64,000 bases of DNA, from NCBI GenBank assembly GCA_037367355.1, contig CM074698.1:1302001-1366000 (forward strand). Reading direction: 5' to 3'. The translations under genes were made by a program, and so were the position numbers. Below, in pieces: positions 47,477-60,699 of this stretch; position 1 is the first letter of the stretch, and the number at the start of each line of letters is the position of its first letter. The DNA comes from Neoscytalidium dimidiatum. Lineage: Eukaryota > Ascomycota > Dothideomycetes > Botryosphaeriales > Botryosphaeriaceae. The notes under the pieces were generated by a model. The model saw nothing but the letters and a program-made list of their open reading frames with translations. It was not told the DNA's origin and ran no database searches.

Positions 47477-50400
47477 GAATTACCGGGAGTATTCCCCCAG
47501 TGCTTTGGCGAAGTGAATTTGGCACTTTTTACACTATATACTATTGATCAAGCGGAGCGATTGGAGAAGATGGATCCTCTCTGCTTGGAATGGGGCTTAA
47601 TTTCTACAACTTACAATATATCATGTTGTTCAATGGTAGTGACAAGGAACAAAAACAGCTGGCGGTCGCACGGCGCTTGAGAAGGCGGTGTTGTTGATAT
47701 GCGGGGGGTTGATTTAGTACAAAACCCCTTCAAACTTTACAAAAAGGTTCGGTAGTTCGCGGGCTACGTCGAAGAAGATCCCTATTAGAGCTGATACGTA
47801 GCGGAGCTGCCAGCGGAGAGAGTGCTGGCAAGGTACCCATCGTGTGCGCAAGACGTGGCCGACAACAACAGGCTCGGTGTATCACGAGCGGAGAAGGGCG
47901 CGGGAAGAAGGTACTGCCCGGCAATTTTAATCTGCCGGACATTAGGTTCAGATGCGAGACCCTCCGTGCTTGGCCCGCAGCCAGGCAAGAAAAGGAAGAA
48001 TTCGATGCCCAGAGCTTGGTGTGCCATCTTGTTAATTCCATCGATGATGATGCTCTGGGCTATATGTGACGTGCCGAATGCCGATATATGGGCGGATAAA
48101 GAGCAGCCTCCTCGGAGATGGTTTATCGACTGGTCCTGAGATGCTCGCTGATCAGGACCCGAGTTTTGCTGGAGAGGGAAGCTGCAGCCTCATGCACTTG
48201 AATCGTTCGTCTGGGTTTCAATGCACATGGAGCGGATGAAGGCTGCGAGTCCCATAGCGGCATAAATCGGATCTAGACAGGACAGTAGCTAGATAGATCA
48301 TCATTTAGTGCTGTGAGCTGGCGGCGATACTTCCCTGTGGGCTGCGTTCGTTGCTGCTGACGTTAGCGGATGATTGCTGAGCCTCTGCCACGAGTAGGAG
48401 CCAGGCCTGCGAACTTCCCGGATGGGTGTTAAAGCCATCGTGATTATCACGCGTTTCATGAGCTGTCAGGATCAGAGGTAGTGGGGCATCTGCTTAGTAT
48501 GTTGCAGACACAGAGGGTTGTGGTGGTATCGCTGACGAAATGCAATGCAATTATGGTACCTCGTTGCTTCCGTTTTGAAAGGAGAAGATCAACCTCTGGG
48601 CAGGATGCCGAAACACCGCCTGCATGTGCAATGACGTGTCACTCTTGCACTGATAGGCTGACTAAAGGCTCATTCTACGTCCACAGACTCGGAGAGTATC
48701 TTCCGGGCGAGGTTGCCAGTTCGCATCTTGTCGCCGCCATATGCATCAGTTGCTCCCAGCATCTATCAACCAACCAACCATCAGCTGACAAGGCAGCAAT
48801 GCAAAATCAGACACCGCACCTTCTTCCCTTTACCCGTGTCCAACTCGTTCATCGCCGCCTCGCTGCAGATCCTTTGCCACTCGCCGTACGTATCTCTTCA
48901 TCCCACCCTATCGATTGACCGACACGCGACTGCACGAAACCGCAGGCGTTGCAGCTATCGGACTTACCTCAAGACAAGCCGACAACCGCAGCCAGCAGAC
49001 CGCCAGAATCGTTCCAAGCTGTCTCACTCCGCTACCTCCGGACAGATGTAAACCCTATTACAACCACCCCCCACACTATGAATTGAGAACGGTATAGGCA
49101 AGAGCATGCATTCCCGCTGAAAAGAAGCTAACAATGGCAGAACGGAGGAGGGAGAAGGGAGATACCACGGGAACGCCGGCAAGGCAATCGATCTACGTCA
49201 GCCTCGCGCCAGCAAAGTGCGTAAGAGCACTCTCGGCCTGACTACAGCGACCTATTCAGACAGGCCTACCCGCCCTTTCCGTCCGCCTGCTCTTTTTCCG
49301 GCATCCTGTTTCAACCTGAGCCCTGAAACCGGCAGATCACACACACCGAAAGACGTCCACGTCCAACGAATTGCCCGATGTCCAATGAGCACGAATGCGG
49401 CGACCTTGCCCTTGACTAATCCTCCAACCGGACCTGGGAAAACAGACCTGGGACTGGAGCTGTCTGCGTGAACGACTCGTCATTTGGAAAGGGGGGCGGT
49501 GAATCTTCTCGTTGCGATCCAGTAGACGGTCATAGCTCTTCGGTTGGGGGGAGCGGTTGATCGGTTGGGAGGTCAATGCGGAGATAGTTTGAGATGGCTA
49601 GAAAGCGGCGATGTTGAATAAAGGGAGAGGAAGCTGCGGTGTAAAGGTATGGGAGGCGCCATGGACAAAGTAGACTTAACATAGACAGTGGCATTAATAT
49701 GAATGCTGTTTCTGCTGCGAAAATGGTAAGGCAGAAGATCGGACAGCGCACGAATCCTACACAGAGGGTGCGCCAAAGACATCCAAAATTCCTTGCACAG
49801 CAGGTCATGATTGCATCGAGATAAGAAACGGAAGTAATTTTTGCCTATGCCATGGATGGAAAAGGGATTTCCACGAGTAATGAGGAGACCGAACACAGCG
49901 GCAGAGAAAGAACTTATAGAAAGTCATACTAAAACTTGGTCTTGTCTGAACGCCTTCGCCCGTCATGCCAACAACTACAAACAGCCATCGCCTTCCCCTT
50001 CTCATCAACATCCTACCGTAGAAGCCAGTAAAACGACGCTGAAACGCGGATAAACAACTAAACAGAGTTAGAAGATAGACACTTTCCCGCTCACTCCCGC
50101 AGCTTAACAATCCCCCCGCATGAAGCAGCAGGCATTGCCAACGCTCAGATTATGAGGTAGTAAAAGTGGACAGGGTGGAAAGGTGACGAGATTAGAGGTT
50201 GTCGCTAATGCGCAACGGAGGTTGGAAGAGAGAGAGAGAGAGAGAGGAAACCGTAAGAAAGAGAGCCCCCAATTAAAATTTCGATCGACAAGAACGCCGG
50301 TGCTTGCAGCCAACAACGAACGCGGTGTGTGCTGAGTGCATGAGCGTAAAAAAAGTCTAACAGTACAAACAGGCGCTTTTTTTGATGGTTGGTTCGGTAG

Positions 50401-51006
50401 TGCTGATGTGGTGGAATTGCTTCTCGAGTGATCCATCTTTCCATAAGAACACCTCCGCAGGAATCGGTTCCACGAGTCGTTGCACAATTCCCCATTACTG
50501 GATCGATGAACGTTGAGACGGCGAGAGTGGAGGAAACCAATCAAGCGGCCCCCCCAAGAAGCTACGCCCCTACACCCACGTAGATAACAGAAAGACAATT
50601 ATGCTACCAAGCCGGCCGTGAGAGTGCAGTAAAGAAAAAGAAACAAGCTTCAGAAAGAATCGTGGACACATCCAGGTTTGGGGGTGGACTCAAAGCAGTA
50701 TGTATGACGAGAAGGCCTGCAGTGCGCCAGCCAGCCCCACAGGTTGCGCACCGCGCCCCCCCAATATGCATGTTCGCGCGAGAGAGTAAAAGATCAGATG
50801 ACGAGAACCCGGTGGCCGGGAATATGCGGAAGGATAAGCAGAGGGGACAGCCAACGGGGTTATGAGAGTATCGGAGGTGGGTGACTCGAATGATCTACTT
50901 CAAGTCCATTCCCATGTTCATGTCAATGTAGCATAGCGATTTCTGTCGCAAGATTTCCCTGCGACATCGCCAAGCTTCAACGCTGTGCCTCGATCGCAGG
51001 CGGCCC
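47477..51006. other. Convergent spacer upstream of the casein kinase I 3' end
   Basis: Mostly unremarkable DNA with no recognised gene. One candidate, a plus-strand frame 48481-48885 that could splice to 48946-49086, is discussed as a finding because it has two Cys pairs. A (GA)n tract lies at about 50227-50247. The remainder probably includes the kinase 3' UTR. Confidence 0.5.
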
Positions 51007-52835
51007 TCACTCACCGCAGCACAGCGTGTTCACGATTTTCTTCCAGACAGAAGGCTTCTGCTCACCCGCCGGCTGCGGCCTGTTACCGGCCGGCGTTGCC
51101 TGCGCGTTTCCCTGAATGGGACTTTGAGTAGTGCTCATCCGTTGTGGCAGGTTTTGTTGACTGTTTTGAAATTGTGCTGCGGTTGAGCCTTCGGGTGCCT
51201 GAATATCTCCCTGACTTTTTCTCTTCATATGGTCGGCCTGGTATTTTGCGACGTCGGTCCTGGAAGGGTGCCTTGCCGCTCCGCCGGGGGGACGAGATGC
51301 GCCGGGTTTCGGGAGCTCGGCGTCGAGTCTTCCCGGAGGCATAGGAGTCTTGGAGCCGCGGGCCTGGCCGCCATGAATCTCGCGGGCGGACGAGTTGGGG
51401 ACCGCATTACTGTGGTGTAGGTGCGCAGCCGAAGCGTGGCTCTTCATCGATTCCCATCCCTTGCCATTGTTGATTTTCATCCAATCATATTCGCCATCCT
51501 CAACTTCGCCCGTGCTCTTGAGAGCTTGGGTGAAAAGCTCACGCAAGTAGTCGTAGTCGGGGGTATCTTCAAAGCCAAGGTTGCGGACATAGCTGAGATA
51601 CTTGTTGAACTCCTCTGATCAACGCGTCAGCTCAAACCGTGAGGGATCGAAGCTAAAAATACTTACCTGGAAAACCGTCACACAAATCCTTGATCGCAGT
51701 GGTCTGCTTCTTCTCGCCGATCTTCTCGTACTTCTGCTTGTTGGTAGCAGCCTTGAGTCCTTGCCATGGCAGACCACCGCGCAGGAAGTACATGAACACG
51801 TGACCAAGCGCCTCTAGGTCATCTCTCCGCGACTGTTCGCGGCCAAGGTGGGTGTTGATACTCATGTAGCGGGCCGTACCAGACAGCGACTTGCGTTCTC
51901 TGTAAGGAATATGCTGTTTCGTCTTGGGATCACGATATTGCTTTGCCATGCCGAAGTCGACAACGTGGATCACATTGGCGGCCTTAGTACCTGGGCGGCC
52001 GATCAAGAAGTTATCGGGCTTGATGTCACGATAGATGAGATTCTTCTCGTGGATAGTCTGAACACGGGAAAGCTGGGGACGGCGTTAGTTAAGACTCGAA
52101 GAGAAGAGCTCGGATAACACACCATCTGCTTCGCAACCATGACAACGGTCTTGATAGAAAAGCGGCGATTGCAGTGATCAAAAAGATCCTCCAGACTGGG
52201 ACCGAGCAGATCAATGACCAGGATGTTATGCAGACCCTCTTGACCGAAGTAGTAAACATTAGGAATGCCGGCTGTGCAAGGATTAGCGAAGAGCGTCTCA
52301 AGACGGACTGAGAGAGGCATCTTGCAGTGTTCGCGCGAGACCATCTCGGGCTTAGTGACCGAGTCGCTACCGGGCTCAACCTGTGCGCTGTTGCTGCGCT
52401 GGGTGACGTGCCTGCGGCGCGAGTGATCATTTCCGCCCTTGACGACGCGGATAAGCAAGCATGCGAAATATTGAAGCCCACTTACGGCAGCCCACGAGAA
52501 TCTTATACGTGCGGTACTCATCCCTCAGCTGGGGCGCGTCCGACTTGCGGGGTTCCTGCAGCAGGGCACGTTGGTGTAAGCGCGGTGGTCGGCAAGGCAG
52601 GCGAGGCGTGCTGCCCCCTAGAAGGCAGCGCGGTCAGAGACTCACAAACTTGATGGCGACCTGCTGGTTGTTGAGGAGGTTGGTGCCCTCGAAGATGACG
52701 CCGAAAGAACCCTGGAGCAGTCAGATCGGTCGGCGTGTCGCGGTTTCGATGTGGGCCGGAGCGACGGCATACCTCTCCTATCTTCTTGCCGACGCGGTAG
52801 TGCACGCCCACGACATTCGAGGACGAGGACGCCAT
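51007..52835 (-). CDS. Casein kinase I, Yck/CkiA-type with C-terminal CC
   Basis: Six exons on the minus strand: 52835-52773, 52711-52646, 52555-52486, 52271-52123, 52072-51667 and 51614-51007. Introns are 61, 90, 214, 50 and 52 bp. The product has 453 residues. CK1 kinases of this type act at the plasma membrane in growth, endocytosis and nutrient signalling. The glycine loop IGEGSFG is at 19-25, the catalytic lysine near 42 (VAIKF), [14 protein letters not shown] spans the exon 3/4 junction, YRDIKPDNF has Asp132, and [11 protein letters not shown] has Asp155. CK1 hallmarks KHIPYRE-like sequence, [14 protein letters not shown] and [14 protein letters not shown] are present. The tail is Gln/Pro/Ser-rich and ends TLCCGE, where Cys450-Cys451 suggest palmitoylation. 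A consensus splice donor overlaps the stop codon. Confidence 0.93.
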
Positions 52836-53275
52836 GACTGCTCGAGATTGGGGCGGGAATCGGGACGGGACGGGTGCGAGAGCGGCGCGTGGAGGAGTGA
52901 GACGTGGGAGCGAGGATGTCGGGCGAGGACTCCTGAAGACGGTCGGGCGGTCGCAAGAACGGACAGGCTACACGACTCGTCGCTGCTGTTGCTGCTGCTG
53001 CGGGCCGCTGGTGCCGGGGCGGGGGGGAGGAGATGGAGGGAGTGCAGCGCAGTTCTGGCGGACGGCGGACGGCGGACGGCGGGAGGAGGGCGTCGAGCCG
53101 TAGGCGTGAGGTGATGGTGAAGGACCGCTGCGGTGAACGGGAGTGCTTGGGGTGGCTGCTGGACCAGAGGCTGGTGCTGGTGCTGCGGACGGAAGCGGCC
53201 TAGGGTGCTCTCTCAACCTCGCTCGCTAGGCGAGGGCGAGTGCTGGGCCGGCCGCAACGCGCCACAGCACACCGA

Positions 53276-53313
<38 letters not shown>

Positions 53314-54132
53314 CGCCGCCCGCTCCCCACTGCGCCGCCCAGGAAAAGGGGACCACCGCAGCAGCAGCCCGTGACCCGCAAACCCGCTTCAGGAACATGG
53401 CTGCCAGAGTCCACACACGCGTCTGCCGCTCACGCTCTCCAGGCGCTTCTGCACTGCTGGCAACCACCCAGCCGCGCTACGACGCCCCCGAAGAACGCCC
53501 CCCGGCCGTGAGGCGGCCTGACGCGCCCAGCCCAGGGCAAATCAAACGCCGCGCAACGGCTGCCATCCCGGCTCCTCGCCGTCAATCGCGCCGTTTCCTC
53601 TCCCACTTGATCCTTGGGCTTGCACCGCGACTCGCTCCGCCTGCGGCTGACCCTCTCCTTCTGGAACACGCCGCGAACCTGAGGCCTACCGCTAGGGCCT
53701 AGACATCAACCCGCCCGCCCGCCCCCCCCCTGCTTCGCCGACAACACCGTCCCAGATTTGCAAGCGCCTACGGCTATTTTGATTTCGAAGTATGCACAGG
53801 TGTACCAAAAATTGCTGCCACCAGTCCAAGACAGGCGCTGCCGTGTCCTTGTGCTCTCCCCACAGTGAAAGTGAAAAAAAAAAAAAAAGACCAAAGGAGC
53901 TCGACGCCTGCCCAATGCCGCTGCTCGCCCCCGAAATAATGCACGGTCGAAGCAAGTACCACCGCCTTGCCCCATCTGCCCTGTCCGTCATTCTCAGACT
54001 TCCCCATCGGTGTGCCGAGAGATGATACCCCCCGGTGAAGCTACCGCTATCCTGTTTTCTGTTTCCCGCTTCTCTTTGCCCCCCGGCCCTGGGAGCTGTC
54101 CAGCATATGAAAACAATCAATACGTAGTCCGC
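52836..54132. other. CK1-NUP133 intergenic region, GC-rich
   Basis: This is the promoter/5' UTR of the kinase and the 3' flank of NUP133. It is GC-rich with simple repeats, and frames of up to 217 codons on the plus strand are low-complexity shadows. An A run of about 13 lies at 53876-53888. Confidence 0.6.
53277..53312. repeat. TGTGCC hexamer repeat
   Basis: Six tandem TGTGCC/GCCTGT units in the kinase upstream region. They produce Cys-Leu repeats on the plus strand and His-Arg repeats on the minus strand. Confidence 0.85.
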
Positions 54133-57100
54133 CTACTCTTCCATTGGCTCGCCCTCCACCTCGCTCTGCTCGTCATCGCCCTCAAAGCCCCCGGCTGACT
54201 GTAGCACTGCATCCGAATCCTCCACCGCCGCTTCCTCTTCCTCGGGCTCCTCCTCCACAGTCCCCATGATGCCATTGACCCGCGCATTTGCACGTGGCGT
54301 TACGTCCATATCTTCCTGCACGACCTGCATGCTGAGCCCTGCCCCATGCACATCTACCTCCGCAGAGTCGAAGGCGCCCCTCCTGGCGAGCTCCTTGATT
54401 TCTGCGTACCAGTGGTCCAGACGGCAAGCAGACAAGAACCCCTGCAAATCATCGTCGTCCTTGATGTTGTCTTTGATGATGGGGTCTCGCAGGTCCTCTG
54501 ACGGAAAACGGGACTGGAGCTCTTCGGCACGGCATCCGGCATCGAGCACTTCTGAAGGTGACAGAAGCTGCAGGTTGGGGTGTTTGTCCCAGAGGCCTGG
54601 TCGACGTGTTAGCGAGATCATTCGTAATAAAGAAGCGTGTGGAGAAACGCATACCGCTTTGATATCCCTGCTTCAGAGTCCAAAAGACCAACGTGCCTTC
54701 CAGCGTCAGACGAACCTGCGCGTCCCCCTGCTGCACTGTGTTGTTGATGGCTTCCCAGTCATCGCAGAGGAAGGTCCGCTTCCAAGCCAACTTCAAACTT
54801 CCATCCCATGTTGTTTTGTCTAAAATACCTTCCGCCGCAGCCAGAGCTTGGAATGCCATGAAGTTTTGCCGCCCGCTTATGTCCTGCGGCCCCGATTCGT
54901 GTTGCGCATGATCCATAAGCGTCAGAACATCGATAAGTAGGCCTGCATCCAGAGCGCGGTGTGCAATGGTCTCTTCGAAGCCGCGCTTGAGAAGCTGCTG
55001 AAGCGCAGGCCTGTCCTTGACAAAAAGAGTGCCATAATCCATCATGACAAGATCAATAGCCGAGTCGTCATCAAGCGCACCGTCAATGGTCGGTTTGATG
55101 TGCTTGTAGACCTTTTCTTGCAGCTCAAGGAGTCGTAACTCGCTGTCGCAACGGGCCCGTCGCGCTTCGCGGTTGTCGATGGCATCTGCCTTGCCGTCTG
55201 CTTCGGCTGCCAAGAGAGATAGCTTCGCAAGCGACACCTCCACCTTCTTACTCCAGTCCCGTGTTTCCTGCTGAGTGCCGACTTGCATGAGAGCCTGGCT
55301 TGCAGAAACAAAGTCATTCTCCCCGAGTACGTCATTGACCCAGCTCAGTTTAGCATACGCTGGGCGTGATCGAAGGAATTTTGTCAAGAGCTCCTGACCT
55401 ACGCTTCTCTTATCGAGCATCATGGCAGACTTGTGTAGCTGTATGTGGCTCGCGAAAAGCGCATCTGCCCATGCTTGGCCAAACCTGTCGAAGTAGGTGC
55501 GAATGCGTTGCTCTAGCTTCTTTAGGGAGTTCTCGAAATGACGCTCCTCTTCCTCATTCTCTGTATTGTCGCGCTCCTCTCCAAGGAAATTGAGTTCATC
55601 CCAAACCAGTGTGACTAGAGTTCTCATGTCTTTCAGGCGCTCGGCGATGACCATGCCACTTTCGGCCATGCCAATCTTCGCAAGAGACGTGACTTGGTTG
55701 TAGCGGATGTTATTTTCGAATTCCTGCTTGAGCGCCTGCCCAGTAGCACGTGTCTTATCTTCAGGCTGCGCGAGGCACCAACGGTACCGTTCCATGTGCA
55801 CCTGGCAACAAAGCTTGACCAGTCGCGGGTTGTCACCTGCAACCTTTTTAGAAAATGGCAATTCGCCTTCTTCCTCGGAGATTTGGAAAACCATTTCTCT
55901 CGCCAAATCCACCAGAGATCGAATTGAATTGACGATATTGGGATTTGATGTCCATGGCAACGGCAGGCCTTCGTATCCAGTGGTCAGGATATTGTAGTCT
56001 AGCTCTTCCGCTTCTAAGCCATAATCAAATAGATGGTCTCTCCGGAAACTAAAGGCTTTCTCCAAAGCGTTGAGGCAGATGTCATCCGCTTCGCTGACCA
56101 GAAGAATCAATGTCCTGTAGTCCTTCACGCCTTCCTTGTAAACCTCTCTTACCGAGAGCTGGGCCCATGGGATCATAATATGCATTTTCGATACGTCCTT
56201 GGTGAACCATTGCCGAATCGGATCCAACTCTCCAAGCTCCGGCCTCAATTCGGACTTGTGCCGCTCGTGAAGCATGTCGACGATCTCATCCAGAAGAGGC
56301 TTGTGGGGAGTCTTCGTCTTCAGGCGCTCCTCGTAATAATCCCAAACTCCTTGAGCGGATGCCAATTTTTCGGCATTCCACAATAATTTCCATTTCGCAA
56401 CTCGCGACAAAGGTGGATAGTTCTCTTTCAAATGCTTTACCAAGTTGGCCAGCGCGCCTGCTCTAACTGCAAGTTGCTGGGATTGTGAAGCTACACCGGC
56501 TGGAATGTGCTCTGAGCTTGAGTCAAGGATCTCTTGACTAATCTGGAGCACTGCTGATTCAATCTCTTCATGCTCGAAAGTGAACTCGGGCTTGGATGAA
56601 AAATCAAATATGCTGTCCGGAGCGCTGCCAAACCAGATTGCCTGGGAGATTCGGCTCTTCGCACTTGCGCGAGACCGCTCATGATCTTGGCTGTCGGTAC
56701 TAGGAGAAGTAGATGTTACCCGAACGACCCCGATGCCTCTTGTGAAGATTACGCAGCTGGACTGTTTCGTCTTCCGCGTTGACTTTTCCAGAGCGTAGCC
56801 AACGAACCGCAGGTTTCTCTCTTTGCGGAAATAGACGACGTCTTGAAATGGTTTTGACTCAGTCCCAACATCGACCATAAGTTGAGAGTCTGGCGAGTCC
56901 TTCGATTCCACAAGCGAGGCGATTACCACCGCGTTACTGAAAACTGCAAAAGCGGTGTGCCCCGGAGATGGGACCAGAAGTTTTCCCGGCTCGGGAGTCT
57001 GTTGTGTTGGATTCCCCGCGAATTTGTCAAGGGCAATCATTCTTACGACTTTAGCCGCACTTCCGGTGAGATCCACCTGAACAAGTCCATAGCTGGTACC

Positions 57101-58579
57101 CACTGGCCCAGAGAAAGCAACAAGTGCTAAAAGTCCAATACTTGATGAAGCCGCGGTAAGACCATCATTTGATTCTTGGGTTTTAGATTCGTCCAAGACG
57201 GTGATATCCAGTACCCTCGCTGATATACCGTTTCCACGCATCTCAGGGATGAGTCCAGGTTGGAAAGAGGCAAGAAGCTCCTGCTGGGCATTGATATTCT
57301 CCTTTAGGACATGCTGGCCGGCCCAGTTGAGATCCCAGATTTGGAAAGAACCAGAGCCGGTGGCTACGACGACCTCCAATTGACCTTTGAGTTGAGATTG
57401 ACGGATCTTCACAGCAGTCACATCTCTGTTCCATCCTGACCCAGAAAAGAAGCTGCTGAGGTTGCCAAAGAAACTGTTGGAGCTGTTCTGCGATCCATTG
57501 CGGAGAAACTGTACGTTGATGTGTGGCCTTCCTTGAGAGTCCCGGGCCGTTAGTTGCGCCACTCGTCCCGTGCTAAAGACCAGTATGAACCCAGCGTGTC
57601 CAGCATCGACAATGTCCACTACGGTCTCTCCGGATAACAGACCGCCAACGGAGCCCTCGATGCCTTGGCGGCGTTGTTGAAATAAACTGAGAGATTCTGC
57701 GCTGTCCACATTCTCCCAAAATTTGATCTTTCCAGACGTCGGGTGGACAACAATCAAGCCTAGGTCGCCAGAAGGCCCGGTGTTCACAAGGGCGCCTATC
57801 GGGAGAGGGTCTGAGCGTTTCAGCGGGTACGGTAGGGCAAGCGTTCGGGACGAAGAGGGCGTCGGAACGGGCGTGGTGTAATCCCAGACGTAGGCGTGCT
57901 CGCGGGTAAAAGCAACCACATAGGGTGTTGAGGGCAGCACAAACGCCCGATAATCTTCTGAGCGCATCGTTAGAATACGTTGGCTAGCGAATCCCAGCAG
58001 CACATACCGTGAGGATTCGAGCGCAGAGGCTCTGGGAGGCTAGGTAGCTGCTTCAAACTGTAGTTTGGAGACTTTGTCTGTGGTGTTGATTAGTATCCAA
58101 TCCATCATCAATACTTGACCTGTACATACCAAGGTGGTGCTACCGTCACCCTTAACGCTCCTTGCGGGTGCGGCAGAGTGCTTCTTTTCGCGCACCGGGA
58201 TCTCATGTCGCAACGCTGACCGCCGCTTCTCGTCTCCGTTCACGGTGTGCCCATTCAACACCGCCGTACCATTGCCGTTGACTTTCGGACTGGCGGGATC
58301 GAGGAAAGTCGTCTCCGAGATTTTGCTACGCTTCCGGTCGGGTTGGTTCTTCGCGCTGTCAGAATCGTGACGTTGCCGCCGCCGGGGGTTGCGCGATGAG
58401 GCGCCATGCACGCCGTGGAAGGATGCGTCCGGCGAAAACATGTCGAGGCGGGGCAACGGCGACGAGACGCGATGCGCGTGGTGGGCGGCGGTTGAAGGGG
58501 GCAGAGCTAGGTGCTGTTTTCTTGAAGCTGTCTTCGGCTCGCGGTGCATGGATGCGTTCTCAGTCGCGATGGATGACAA
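54133..58579 (-). CDS. NUP133: NUP133-like nucleoporin (Y-complex)
   Basis: Four exons on the minus strand: 58579-58130, 58077-58008, 57957-54655 and 54596-54133. Introns are 52, 50 and 58 bp, and the product has 1428 residues. Nup133 is the outer tip of the Y-complex scaffold of the nuclear pore. The first 150 residues are disordered and basic. TLTKSPNYSLKQLPSLPEPL (across the first intron) opens a beta-propeller with YVVAFTREHAYVWDY, IVVHPTSGKIKFWE, VFSTGRVAQLTARD and FQIWDLNWAG. An amphipathic-lipid-sensor-like stretch with SFFGNLSSFFSGSGWNRDV follows. The C-terminal half is alpha-helical (for example PWAQLSVREVYKEGVKDYRT and DYGLEAEELDYNILTTGYEG). Exon 4 ends with a strongly acidic tail. 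The short 70-bp exon 2 changes frame and is needed to join the conserved regions. Confidence 0.9.
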
Positions 58580-58922
58580 GATCGGCGACGCGCGCTGGCG
58601 CCAAGCCTATCATAACACCAGCTTACCGACTGGCCGCCTCTGGTTTTCGATCACACACACTACATGGCATTGACACTGGCAGAGATGACTATCTACGTCA
58701 TGTCGTTGAACGTTTCATTTTCCCTATTAATCCCGTCTATTGAACGCCGTTCTGCATGCAAACAGTTGGCCCTGCCTTTGCCCAATCATTCCGTTACCTA
58801 CCGATGGCCCCCAAGTTCCCATGATCCCCGAAACAACAAATTTATTCCAAACCGTGCCTTGGCACGCATGGTGAAAGCGGTTACTCGACCGCCCAAAAAA
58901 ACTCCTGCCGTAATGCAGACAA
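58580..58922. other. NUP133 promoter / DRE2 3' flank
   Basis: A 343-bp spacer between two minus-strand genes. No separate feature was seen. Confidence 0.6.
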
Positions 58923-59994
58923 TCATAGCTGGATATCATTGTTGAGGAGCCTCACCTCCTCGCCAGGCTTGAAAGCAGGCAGTCCGATGTAAGGACACCC
59001 GTCACAGCGAAATGCATCTCCAAGAGCGCAGTTTCCGCAGCTGCCAACTTTGCCTTGGACGGTAAAATCGACCTCAGTCAAGTCGTTCGTGTCTAGCTTC
59101 AGGGTATCGAGCGCCTTGTCAGCAGCCTCTCGTTTAGCTCTGTCCTCCGCCTCAATCTGCTGCGCCAGCCCGCAAGTGCAATCCTTGCACGCGCGTTTCC
59201 GTTTTCCGACCTTTGGTCGACACTCGGGTGCTGTTCTGCTGTTAGCCTGAGCCTCGGTCCTCGTCGAGAGGCGCCAAAATGGACTACTTACGGGGCATCA
59301 CAGGTCTCATTCTGTCTTGCTCGGTCAACAATTCATCCTCGTCGATAAGATCGTCGTCGTCATCTTCCCCGGTCACCACAGGCTCGCCAAAATCGTCGCT
59401 GAAATCCACGAAGCCGACGCCGATCGGCTTAGGAGGCTCCTGCGACACGATCTTCCGCTTTCCGTTGAACGGAAGCGGGACAGAGCCATTCTCAGAAGCA
59501 CCCGTCTTCTTCTTACCAAAGCGAAGCGGAACGGCCTGCTCAACAGTTCTATCCGGTTTGACCATGCCGTCTCCATCCTGATTGATCAGGCCGGCAAGGA
59601 TAGCCTCTGTCTTCTCTGGCCCGTCTGAGCCGAACTTGCCGTCCTCGCTGCGGAATCTACCTCCTGGTCTTAGAGCATCCACGAGTTTGGTCATAACATC
59701 CCTTCCCAAAAGTTTCTGGCTCTCGGCTCGCGTGCCGTCAGCGTCAGTCAGGAGAAGGATGGTATCGTAGGTAGAAGCAGGAAGCACCACAAGGCCGGCG
59801 GCGACGCGGTCGAGCATTTGAAGGTCGGTAACGGCGCGATCATGGCTTTCGAATAGGCGGTCGAGTAGTTCAGGGTGCGCGGCTATGGAGGGTGGGGCCA
59901 CAAGCAGCGTGCGAGAAGCGGTAGTGGATTTGGTGGGGTGAGCGGCGACCGGGGCGAAATCTGAGGACAGGTCGAGCGTGACGGAGGGCGCCAT
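58923..59994 (-). CDS. DRE2: DRE2/anamorsin-like cytosolic Fe-S assembly protein
   Basis: Exons 59994-59292 and 59230-58923 with a 61-bp intron (GTAAGT...CAG). The product has 336 residues. Dre2 with Tah18 passes electrons to the cytosolic Fe-S assembly machinery. An N-terminal methyltransferase-like domain (about residues 25-130) is followed by an acidic linker. Two Cys motifs follow: CX10CX2CXC (Cys238, 249, 252, 254) for a [2Fe-2S] cluster, and CX2CX7CX2C (Cys299, 302, 310, 313) for the second cluster. The intron splits the Pro codon just before the first motif; splicing at the third AG gives PPPECRPK, which agrees with the family. The start MAPSVTLDL is the first Met with conservation; 58 upstream codons in frame are not used. 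Confidence 0.94.
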
Positions 59995-60668
59995 CTTCGG
60001 GCGGGGCGGGACGTCAAGCAGTAAGGAGAGAACTGGGACGGAAGGCAGGCAGGATATATGGTCGGGCTTTGGTGTCGTAGGTCGCGTCATAAAACAAAAC
60101 GCAACTCGGTGGAAGCAGGATCGTTTGTAATCAGCGGGCTCCGGTGGAGCGACGGCGCCCGCCGCCAAGGAACTAATCGGCGGCGGCCCTTCAAAGCGGC
60201 AAAAAAAATCGAGTGTATCATTGCCTCAAACATCAGGCACCAAGTTTAGTCCACAAGTGGACTAGTTTGCTGGAGTGTGCGCTATGCTCGATTCGTCATG
60301 GCGGCGCTGGCGCAATGCGCTGCAGCATCGAAATGCGGGGAAAGCTTAGGCGCATTCGAAGCACTTGCTGCACCCGCAGCTTGGGCAAACGAACCGAATG
60401 TAGTCTACTGCCACGAGTGCGCGCAAGGCAAGCGGACCGGTAAATGGAAGGCTGATCTTTCGATACAGCGGACGACTGGCAGGCATTGACAGCGCAGAGA
60501 GAGAGCCGCTGGCAGACAGGGCGGTCGGGCCGGGCGATGACGTAGGTACCCCGGATCAACATAGGCAGGCAGGTGGCACAGTGGCAGGCGCGACTGCAGG
60601 CCAGACGGGTGTCAGGCTTGCAAGCTCACAGGGTCCAGCTCCAGCCAAAGCCCCAACCCAAGCCCGGG

Positions 60669-60699
60669 CTCCAGCTCCAGCTCCAGCTCCAGCTCCAGC
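60669..60699. repeat. CTCCAG hexamer repeat
   Basis: Five tandem CTCCAG units with degenerate flanks back to about 60637. Confidence 0.85.

Noticed and set aside
50104..50598. 164-codon minus-strand frame downstream of casein kinase I
   Set aside because: It includes a (GA)n repeat giving Ser-Leu runs, and no family resemblance; it probably lies in or beyond the kinase 3' UTR.
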